A DNA stretch of 14,325 nucleotides from the NCBI GenBank assembly GCA_937902275.1, contig CALFNW010000072.1, positions 1 through 14,325 on the forward strand. The letters run 5' to 3'. The position numbers and the translations under genes are program-made. Shown in pieces: positions 7,122 to 12,695 of the stretch; the first letter of the stretch is position 1; each line of letters opens with the position of its first letter. The stretch is from UBA4717 sp002404395. GTDB lineage: Bacteria > Bacillota > Clostridia > Oscillospirales > CAG-272. The notes below the pieces were generated by a model. That model made no database searches. It was not told the DNA's origin and saw nothing but the letters and a program-made list of their open reading frames with translations.

Positions 7122-8327
7122 TTACCCGGCGCACAGAATATTCACGATAACGCGTACCATGGTCTCCATATCTTCGACGCAGGCAAACTCATAGCGCGAA
7201 TGATAATTTTCACCGCCCGTCGGCAGATTCGGGCAAAGCAATCCCATGTACGACAGTCTTGCACCGTCGGTTCCGCCGCGTATCGGCACGCACTTCGGCT
7301 CTACGCCTTCACGTCTCAGCGCATTTTCCGCACGCTCGATTATCTCCATGTGCGGCGCGATCTTTTCTTTCATGTTATAATACGAGTCGTTCAGAGTCAC
7401 GTTCACGGTACCGCTGCCGTATTTTTCGCAAAGCTTCTCTCCGATCGTGCGTGCAAGCGTCTTTTTCGACTCAAATTTATCACGGTCATGGTCGCGTATG
7501 ATGTATCTCACGCAAGCGTTTTCACAGCCGCCGGATATGTCGGTCATATGGAAAAAACCTTCGTATCCCTCGGTCTTTGCCGGGATCTCATCGCTCGGAA
7601 GCATGGAATTGAACTCGCAGGCAACAAGCGCGGCGTTTATCATCTTATCTTTTGCGGCTCCCGGATGGATAGATCTGCCGCGGATATCGACCTTGAGCGA
7701 CGCGGCGTTAAAGTTCTCGTATTCTATCTCGCCGAGCGTGCCGCCGTCAAGTGTATATGCAAAATCCGCACCGAAGCCCTCTACATCAAACAGATCGGCA
7801 CCCCGTCCGATCTCTTCATCGGGAGTAAATCCGACAAGCACTTCGCCGTGTTCGCGGTTTTCCGAGACAAGCAGCTCAAGCGCGGATACGATCTCGGCAA
7901 TGCCGGCCTTGTCGTCTGCGCCGAGCAGAGTTTTGCCGTCGGTGACAATTATATGCTTGCCGCAGTATCTTCCGAGGATCGGAAACTCAGCTTCCGACAG
8001 CCAAATGTCTTCACTCAATTCAACAGGACTGCCGTCGTACTTCACTTCTCTCGGTCTGATCGGAGAATCGGCACACTCATCCGAAGTATCCATATGTGCG
8101 ATCAATCCGATCTTCGGAAACTTCTTTTCGGTATTAGCGGCAAGTCTTCCGTAAACATAACAATGCTCGTCCACTTTTGCCTCAAGCCCGAGCGCTTCCA
8201 GCTCCCTTGCGAGAGCACGCGCAAGCGCGAATTGTTTTTCGGTGCTCGGGCAGGCGTCGCATGTTTCGTCCGACATTGTCGGGTATGACACGTATTCGAG
8301 AAATCTTTCTTTTACACTTTTTTTCAT
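7122..8327 (-). CDS. pepT: Peptidase T (tripeptide aminopeptidase, M20 family)
   Basis: A cytosolic di-zinc aminopeptidase that releases the N-terminal residue of tripeptides; 401 residues, normal for PepT. The start is set at 8327 (MKKSVKERFLEYVSYPT) because GAGG lies 9 nt upstream; the upstream ATG at 8342 overlaps that site. Metal ligands and catalytic residues, numbered from this start: His78 and catalytic Asp80 (IAHMDTSD), bridging Asp138 (LLGADDKAG), catalytic Glu171 and ligand Glu172 (PDEEIGRG), Asp194 (TLDGG), and His376 (GGENYHSRYEF). IRGGTDGARLS (349-359) is the substrate loop. The active site is complete. It is transcribed alone from a strong promoter at 8519-8547 with an unusually long leader. 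Its role is recycling of peptides as amino-acid sources. Confidence 0.95.
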   Translation of the reverse strand: MKKSVKERFLEYVSYPTMSDETCDACPSTEKQFALARALARELEALGLEAKVDEHCYVYGRLAANTEKKFPKIGLIAHMDTSDECADSPIRPREVKYDGSPVELSEDIWLSEAEFPILGRYCGKHIIVTDGKTLLGADDKAGIAEIVSALELLVSENREHGEVLVGFTPDEEIGRGADLFDVEGFGADFAYTLDGGTLGEIEYENFNAASLKVDIRGRSIHPGAAKDKMINAALVACEFNSMLPSDEIPAKTEGYEGFFHMTDISGGCENACVRYIIRDHDRDKFESKKTLARTIGEKLCEKYGSGTVNVTLNDSYYNMKEKIAPHMEIIERAENALRREGVEPKCVPIRGGTDGARLSYMGLLCPNLPTGGENYHSRYEFACVEDMETMVRVIVNILCAG

Positions 8328-8512
8328 TTTACAGAACCTCATGTCGCCGCCGGCGACTCAAAAAAAATCAACGTATATTTTCGATTCGGCGAAGCCGAGA
8401 AAACGAGAAGGGACCCGTTTTAGGAAAATTTTCGGTGCTAAGCTTTCGGCTTCGCCTGCGCGAGACGAAATTTTCACGCTTTGCGCAGTGCATGGCAGTG
8501 CATGGCAGTGTA
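8328..8512 (-). promoter_or_regulatory. Long structured 5' leader of pepT
   Basis: About 185 nt of untranslated leader is predicted between the promoter and the start codon. In order on the minus strand it holds: a 10-bp tandem repeat; an imperfect inverted pair GAAAATTTCG...CGAAAATTTTC bracketing about 31 nt; a TCGGC-N3-GCCGA hairpin (8386-8398); an 8-nt U-run; and a GTCGCC-GGC-GGCGAC hairpin (8343-8357) touching the Shine-Dalgarno. I do not recognise a known riboswitch or T-box in it. It could be a dispersed repeat inserted into the leader. Confidence 0.4.
8485..8510. repeat. 10-bp direct repeat (CATGGCAGTG)
   Basis: Two full copies of catggcagtg (8491-8500, 8501-8510) are preceded by a partial copy, gcagtg (8485-8490). 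The repeat lies immediately downstream of the pepT -10 box, so it forms the first transcribed bases. Confidence 0.75.
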
Positions 8513-8518
8513 TATAAG

Positions 8519-8547
8519 ATTATACCACAATTGCCTGCAAATTTCAA
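8519..8547 (-). promoter_or_regulatory. Promoter of pepT
   Basis: On the minus strand, -35 TTGAAA (8542-8547), a 17-bp spacer and TATAAT (8519-8524). It diverges from the acyltransferase promoter; the two are separated by the long palindrome at 8559-8611. Confidence 0.85.
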
Positions 8548-8558
8548 CTCTGAAAAAA

Positions 8559-8611
8559 CAGCGGCGTATTTATGTCAAGTTTTTTCAAAACTTGACATAA
8601 ATACGCCGCTG
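8559..8611. repeat. Perfect 25-bp inverted repeat with 3-nt loop between divergent promoters
   Basis: Arms 8559-8583 and 8587-8611 are exact reverse complements, separated by TTC. The right arm contains the TTGACA -35 box of the downstream acyltransferase promoter. Read on the minus strand, the hairpin is followed by TTTTTT, so it could act as a terminator there, although no minus-strand gene feeds into it from the right. It could be an operator, a cruciform-forming site, or a small inverted duplication. Confidence 0.9.
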
Positions 8612-8620
8612 TGATATAAT
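8592..8620 (+). promoter_or_regulatory. Consensus promoter of the O-acetylation operon
   Basis: TTGACA (8592-8597), a 17-bp spacer and TATAAT (8615-8620), with an extended TGA before the -10. All twelve consensus positions match. The predicted start is near 8627, with a leader of about 43 nt. The -35 lies inside the palindrome arm. Confidence 0.9.
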
Positions 8621-8669
8621 TAAGCATCGAAAAAAACGATCCCGTCAACTCGGCGGTCAGGGAGACTAT

Positions 8670-10067
8670 ATGGTATTTTCAAGCCTCATATTTCTTTGCA
8701 TTTTTTTGCCGTCGGTACTCATATTGTACCACGCGGGCAAAAATCAAACCTACAGAAATGCTGTCCTCGTCTTTGCCTCGCTGTTCTTTTACGCCTGGGG
8801 CGAGCCTGTATATATTATCATGCTCGTTTTCAACTCGCTGTTTACCTATTTTACAGGGCTTATCACCGACAGGCATCGCGGACAGCCGATCTCAAAGGTC
8901 GTCTTTATATTATCGGTAGTTGTAAATCTCTCGCTGCTCGGGCTCTTTAAATATTCGGGATTCATCGTCGATAACTTCAACCTTGTCACCGGCATGACGC
9001 TTCCGTTTCAGGCGTTTGCCCTGCCGCTCGGCATCTCGTTTTTTACCTTTCAGACAATGTCGTATTCGATCGATGTGTACAAAGGCAACGTAAAGGTACA
9101 GAAGTCCTTGCTCAAATACATGGTATACGTTACGATGTTCCCGCAACTTGTGGCAGGCCCTATCGTCAGATATATTGATATAGAAGATCAGATCGACGAC
9201 CGCCAAGTTTCTCTTGCCGATTTTGAAAGCGGAGTGCTCCGCTTCGTGCGCGGTATGTTCAAAAAGGTAGTGCTTGCTAACAGTGCCGGCAAGGTCGTGT
9301 CGCTGTTGCTTGATTCCGAACTTTCGGGACTTTCGGCTGTCGGCGCGTGGTTCGGTATACTCATGTATGCTTTTCAGATCTATTTTGACTTTGCCGGCTA
9401 TGCCGACATGGCGATCGGTCTCGGAAGATTCTTCGGCTTTGATTTTCCGGAGAACTTCGACTATCCGTACATATCCGGCTCCGCCACCGAGTTCTGGCGG
9501 AGATGGCATATCACTCTCGGCACGTTTTTCCGCGAATACGTATACATTCCGCTCGGAGGCAACCGTTCCCATCATTTAAGGAACATTCTTGCAGTCTGGG
9601 CGCTTACCGGGCTGTGGCACGGCGCAAGCTAGAATTTCATACTGTGGGGTCTTTTCTACGGTATCATTCTGATAATTGAAAAGAAAGCCTTCGGCGGAAA
9701 GCTGTTAAAACTCCCACCCGTCATAAGAAACCTTTATTCATCTGTAATCACTCTGATCGGATGGTCGCTTTTCTACTTCACCGATTTTTCACGGCTCAAA
9801 GCGTTTTTTAAAGCCGCAGTCGGTTTAAACAACGGCGTGATCCTCGACGCGGTCACTAAGTCGGAAATATTATCAAATCTTTTCCTTGTTATCCTGCTGT
9901 TTTTCTGCTCGACACCGCTGTTTGAACGCACGGCAACGCTGACGCGTCAGAGGCTTCCCTATGTATATTCAATTGCCAAACCGATCTTTGTTATTGCGAT
10001 CATGGCGCTGTCGTTCGTACTGCTTGTCGGACAGACCTACAACCCTTTCCTGTATTTCAGATTTTAA
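8670..10067 (+). pseudogene. MBOAT (AlgI-like) O-acyltransferase interrupted by an in-frame amber codon
   Basis: A multi-pass membrane acyltransferase that would pass acetyl groups across the membrane for O-acetylation of a surface polysaccharide. AGGGAG lies 5 nt before the ATG. The frame runs 320 codons to TAG at 9630-9632, then stays open for 144 more codons to TAA at 10065-10067, giving 465 positions, the usual AlgI-family length. Motifs: MVFSSLIFLCIFLPSVLILY at the N-terminus, GISFFTFQTMSYSID (121-135), WRRWHITLG (277-285), and LWHGAS (315-320) with catalytic His317. The family continues LWHGAxWNF; here the Trp codon after Ser is TAG and the next residues are NFILWG, so the change is most simply TGG to TAG. 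As written, the product would be 320 residues (8670-9632) and lack the last membrane segments. A sequencing error or readthrough could restore a working gene. The partner gene follows 12 nt later. Confidence 0.88.
9630..9632 (+). other. Premature TAG codon in the acyltransferase
   Basis: The amber codon is in frame with both flanking coding stretches, with no frameshift. It falls at a position normally Trp, three residues after catalytic His317 (HGAS, then stop). Of the ten other complete stop codons in the window, five are TAA and five are TGA; none is TAG. Confidence 0.9.
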
Positions 10068-10079
10068 CGAGGTGCGGAC

Positions 10080-11279
10080 ATGAAAAAAGGCTATATTTCA
10101 CAAGTATTCACAGTCGCCGCATTTGTGATCTCGCTTGCGGTATTTATGGTGCTGACCTTTATTGTTCCGCGCGACGACAAAAGCGCGGAGCTTGAACAGC
10201 GGGAGCTTGCCACCCTGCCCGAATTGACGCTGTCATCGGCGTTTTCGGGAGATTTCGAGCGAGATTTTGAAACCTATCTGACCGATAACGTCGGATTCCG
10301 CTCAACGCTTATGGCGCTTTCCTCAAGGCTTGAATCACTCAAGGGCATTAAGCCGGAGGGCGGAAAACTCGTAACGGCTTCAAAGGATCTCGGTACGGGT
10401 GCGGACGGCACCAAAAATCTGCTGATCCTCAAAGATCGTGTAATGGAGGTCTTTCACAAAAACGATTCCGCGCGCGAAAGCTATATTGAGATGCTTAACG
10501 GCTACGCCGACCTGTTCGGAGACAACGTGCAGCTCTATTCAATGATCGTACCGACGCAGATCGAATTTAATCCCGCCGGAGAAGGGCTTTCGGACAGCGA
10601 GCTTGACACGATCGACTATATCTACAATAATATCGACAAGCGCATAAACGCCGTTAATGTATACGACACGCTCAAAGCACACAGCGACGATTACATTTAT
10701 TTCCGCACCGACCATCATTGGACCGGACTCGGCGCGCTTTATGCTTACGAAAAATTCACCGAGTTGAAGGACGGCGAACCCTCGGACGTCAGCGGGCTGC
10801 ACAAGTATTCGCGCGACGGCTTTCTCGGGTATCTATACAACCAGGCAAACGACCGCTCACTTGCCGAATACGCAGATACCATTGAATGGTTCGATTACGG
10901 AAAGAATTACGACGTGAACGCACGTGCTGCAAGCGCTGACGGCTTTACCGAGTATAAAGCGAAGATCTATTCGATCCCGCCGACAAGCGAAGCGCCGAAA
11001 TACAGCATTTTCATGGGCGGTGATCATCAGTTTGCACGGATCGAAACCGACTTGGAAAACGGCAAGACCTTACTTGTTATAAAAGATTCGTATGCAAACG
11101 CGCTGATTCCGCTGCTCTGCCGCGATTACAGCGAAATACTCGTGATCGACCCGCGCAACTTCTATTCAACAGTAAGCGAACTTATAAAAGAATACGAAAT
11201 TGACGATTGTTTGATAATCAACTACGTTTTTACGACAACCTTCCCCGATTTCATCGTCAAATTGAACGAAGTCAGATGA
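10080..11279 (+). CDS. DHHW-family protein (AlgX/AlgJ-like), partner of the MBOAT acyltransferase
   Basis: A 399-residue protein with an uncleaved-looking N-terminal membrane segment (about 8-28) and an extracytoplasmic domain related to SGNH-like AlgX/AlgJ acetyltransferases. The DHHW signature is at 211-214 (FRTDHHWTGLGA), GGDHQ is at 313-317, and a likely nucleophile, Ser337, is in IKDSYANALIP; these fit a Ser-His-Asp type site. The MIVPTQ strand (155-160) also matches the family. GAGGTG lies 5 nt before the ATG. The gene starts 12 nt after the acyltransferase frame, so the pair is one operon. The family model is that the MBOAT protein exports the acetyl group and this protein places it on the polymer; which polymer is not visible. 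The gene itself is intact. It ends in TGA, followed by a strong terminator. Confidence 0.88.
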   Translation: MKKGYISQVFTVAAFVISLAVFMVLTFIVPRDDKSAELEQRELATLPELTLSSAFSGDFERDFETYLTDNVGFRSTLMALSSRLESLKGIKPEGGKLVTASKDLGTGADGTKNLLILKDRVMEVFHKNDSARESYIEMLNGYADLFGDNVQLYSMIVPTQIEFNPAGEGLSDSELDTIDYIYNNIDKRINAVNVYDTLKAHSDDYIYFRTDHHWTGLGALYAYEKFTELKDGEPSDVSGLHKYSRDGFLGYLYNQANDRSLAEYADTIEWFDYGKNYDVNARAASADGFTEYKAKIYSIPPTSEAPKYSIFMGGDHQFARIETDLENGKTLLVIKDSYANALIPLLCRDYSEILVIDPRNFYSTVSELIKEYEIDDCLIINYVFTTTFPDFIVKLNEVR

Positions 11280-11286
11280 CTCACAC

Positions 11287-11324
11287 ATAAAAACTGCCGC
11301 AGGCGCGCCTGCGGCAGTTTTTAT
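11287..11324. terminator. Palindromic terminator after the O-acetylation operon
   Basis: A 38-bp perfect palindrome (19 bp each side, centre 11305/11306). The practical stem is ACTGCCGCAGG/CCTGCGGCAGT with loop CGCG, flanked by A5 on the left and T5 on the right. It can therefore terminate from both directions: the DHHW gene on the plus strand and the GNAT gene on the minus strand. Confidence 0.9.
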
Positions 11325-11459
11325 ATTGTCGGCAAAACTAAGGCAGTAAACTGCTATATAAGCTTGTGATCTTCACCGCCGACCGAGCCGTATCCGTGTA
11401 AAACCCGACTATGCCTATACATACAAGTTTTACTCTGAGACACCGCTCAGAAACTCAAT

Positions 11460-11948
11460 TCAAAGATGGTATAAGTAAAAGCAAACGCCGATATGACGGC
11501 CGAACTTAAACGCAACATCCGGAAGCTCGCCCGCTTTCGTGAAGCCGAGCTTTTCATGAAATCCGCAACTGTTTTCGTTTTCGGCAGTAATTATCGAAAC
11601 GATGCACTCGATCCCGTGCTCACGCGCGTGTGCGCAGACTGCCTCGAAAAGCTTTCGCCCGATCCCGCGGTGCGCCGTGCCCGTTCTTAAGTATATCGAC
11701 AAATCGCAGCTTATCCGATAAGCACTGCGCGGGTTGAATTTATCAAGATACGCGTAGCCGAGAATCTCCCCGTTTTCTTCATATACAAGCCAACAGTATT
11801 CTTTCTTTTCGCAGATACCGCGCACCCGCGATCCAAATTCCTCAAGCGTCGGACACGCTTCTTCAAGCGTGACCGTCGTATTCTTTATATAATAGTTATA
11901 GATTTCAAGGCAGAAAGGTATATCTGACGTTTCAATTTTCCTTATCAT
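11460..11948 (-). CDS. GNAT N-acetyltransferase, phosphinothricin acetyltransferase-like
   Basis: An acetyl-CoA-dependent N-acetyltransferase of 162 residues. The start MIRKIETSDIPFCLEIYNYYI, the CoA pyrophosphate loop HRGIGRKLFEAV (113-124) and the late motif NENSCGFHEKLGFTKAG match the Pat/MddA-like branch (phosphinothricin, methionine sulfoximine or sulfone acetylation). Natural substrates of this branch are often unclear, so treat the substrate as unknown. GGTGAAG precedes the ATG with short spacing. It is transcribed from a perfect consensus promoter at 11979-12007, diverging from the DUF2325 gene. It ends in TGA. The 135 nt between its stop and the shared palindromic terminator hold small dyads (such as TCTGAG/CTCAGA at 11435-11453) but nothing I can name. 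Confidence 0.88.
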   Translation of the reverse strand: MIRKIETSDIPFCLEIYNYYIKNTTVTLEEACPTLEEFGSRVRGICEKKEYCWLVYEENGEILGYAYLDKFNPRSAYRISCDLSIYLRTGTAHRGIGRKLFEAVCAHAREHGIECIVSIITAENENSCGFHEKLGFTKAGELPDVAFKFGRHIGVCFYLYHL

Positions 11949-11978
11949 AACTTCACCGCACTAAAATATTTTGATAAT

Positions 11979-12007
11979 ATTATACTCTGCGGCAAATATA
12001 TTGTCAA
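11979..12007 (-). promoter_or_regulatory. Promoter of the GNAT gene
   Basis: On the minus strand, TTGACA (12002-12007), a 17-bp spacer and TATAAT (11979-11984): both boxes are perfect. Its -35 faces the -35 of the DUF2325 promoter across only 6 bp. Confidence 0.88.
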
Positions 12008-12013
12008 TATCTC

Positions 12014-12042
12014 TTGACATTTTGCAAAAAATATGGTAATCT
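12014..12042 (+). promoter_or_regulatory. Probable promoter of the DUF2325 gene
   Basis: A perfect TTGACA (12014-12019), a 17-bp spacer and a weak -10 TAATCT (12037-12042) preceded by TGG (extended -10). A poor -10 with a perfect -35 and an overlapping dyad suits a regulated promoter. The predicted leader is about 120 nt. Confidence 0.55.
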
Positions 12043-12066
12043 TCAGTTAGCATACGCTAACCGAAG
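12041..12066. promoter_or_regulatory. Dyad operator candidate GTTAGC-ATAC-GCTAAC
   Basis: A perfect 6-bp inverted repeat (12046-12051 with 12056-12061) is extended by CTTC/GAAG across one A-C mismatch. It overlaps the -10 box and the predicted transcription start, the classic position for a repressor. TTAGC...GCTAA half-sites resemble those of DtxR/IdeR/MntR-type metal-dependent repressors; assignment to that family is inference. Confidence 0.55.
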
Positions 12067-12168
12067 TAAGACCCGCCGATAATCGTCGGTGTTGCAACCA
12101 AAAAAATCAAAGCGATATACGGCAGCTTTTTCTCACCGCAATACAAAATTTAACAAAGGAGATGGAAA

Positions 12169-12453
12169 ATGAGCGTAGTAATACTCGGAGGAAATGAATG
12201 TATGGAGCGTAAGTACAAGGAGCTCTGCAAAAGCTACAACTGTAAAGTTAAGGTATTTACGAAAATGGAGGGCACGTTAAGGGACAAGATCGGCTCGCCC
12301 GATCTGCTCGTGCTTTTTACCGGAACGCTTTCGCACAAAATGTTGCGCTGTGCGCTCAGCGAAACCAAGAACCGTGATATGAAGATAGCCCGCGCTCAGT
12401 CGGCGTCTATAACATCACTCAAAAATATACTTGATACCCACGCCGCAAATTAA
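12169..12453 (+). CDS. DUF2325 family small protein
   Basis: A 94-residue soluble protein of the DUF2325 family, whose function is not established. Visible family features: N-terminal strand and glycine motif VVILGGNE (3-10), the ERKYKEL helix (13-19), VKVFTKMEGTLRDKIGSPDLLVLFTGTLSHKM with conserved Ser55-His56, and a C-terminal helix (LKNILDT). It contains four Cys (11, 20, 25, 61). The fold suggested by the alternating strands and glycine loop is a small alpha/beta nucleotide-binding-like domain; that is inference. AAAGGAG lies 7 nt before the ATG. It is transcribed alone, divergent from the GNAT gene, behind a 120-nt leader and an operator-like dyad. The dyad type hints at control by a metal or redox signal. 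It ends in TAA, and no clear terminator follows. Confidence 0.85.
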   Translation: MSVVILGGNECMERKYKELCKSYNCKVKVFTKMEGTLRDKIGSPDLLVLFTGTLSHKMLRCALSETKNRDMKIARAQSASITSLKNILDTHAAN

Positions 12454-12505
12454 GCGTGACGGAATATCTGACCGTGATCCGAAAAATACGGACGGTTAAA
12501 TAATC

Positions 12506-12520
12506 GCTGTTTTTAACAGC
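12506..12520 (+). terminator. Weak hairpin downstream of the DUF2325 gene
   Basis: A perfect 6-bp stem GCTGTT/AACAGC with a TTT loop, about 50 nt after the DUF2325 stop. No U-run follows it on the plus strand, so termination is uncertain. Confidence 0.25.
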
Positions 12521-12522
12521 AC

Positions 12523-12672
12523 CTAAAAAATGTCGGTCATGATACCGAAATTCATGAGGCGCTCTTTAAACACTTTCGCCTCTGTGTCTTTGGCTTTTTG
12601 AGCGGCAAAACGGCGGCATTTTGCCGTCAGATCCGATGCCGAAGGGGTGTTAAAAAACTCAAAATGAGTTTT
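12523..12672 (-). pseudogene. Open stretch encoding a protein-like C-terminal fragment, no start codon
   Basis: On the minus strand a frame stays open for 49 codons and ends in TAG (12523-12525). Its translation looks protein-like, with runs such as DLTAKCRRFAAQKAKDTEAK and VFKERLMNFGIMTDIF, and a charged helix in the middle. Upstream it runs into the perfect hairpin at 12642-12684, with no ATG or Shine-Dalgarno, then meets a stop. I do not recognise the family. It may be a gene remnant or part of a dispersed repeat whose end is the hairpin. Chance is possible. Confidence 0.25.
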
Positions 12673-12684
12673 TTAACACCCCTT
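12642..12684. terminator. Perfect 20-bp hairpin, likely terminator of the ADP-ribosylglycohydrolase gene
   Basis: Arms 12642-12661 and 12665-12684 are exact reverse complements with an AAA loop. It starts 11 nt beyond the stop of the minus-strand gene. The outer part is GC-rich (AAGGGGTG) while the inner stem holds A6 and T6 runs. A shorter inner stem followed by TTTTTT could therefore terminate in either direction. Confidence 0.65.
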
Positions 12685-12695
12685 GCTTTATAAAA

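Noticed and set aside
7200..8288. A 362-codon open frame on the plus strand opposite pepT
   Set aside because: It mirrors the codon pattern of the well-supported pepT gene, has no family motifs and no Shine-Dalgarno, and no promoter leads to it.
8485..8510. CRISPR-like repeats
   Set aside because: The repeat is only 10 bp in direct tandem with no spacers, and there are no cas genes.
8328..8512. T-box or known riboswitch in the pepT leader
   Set aside because: GGGTCCCTT is present, but there is no TGGNACCGCG antiterminator core and no proper terminator pair; no other known riboswitch core was recognised.
9630..9632. Reassignment of UAG to an amino acid as the main explanation
   Set aside because: The normal residue is Trp and a single transition gives TAG; absence of TAG in ten other stops is too small a sample.
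11325..11459. Possible small RNA between the palindromic terminator and the GNAT gene
   Set aside because: Only short dyads (GCAG/CTGC, GTAAAAC/GTTTTAC, TCTGAG/CTCAGA) are visible, with no convincing promoter or terminator pair.
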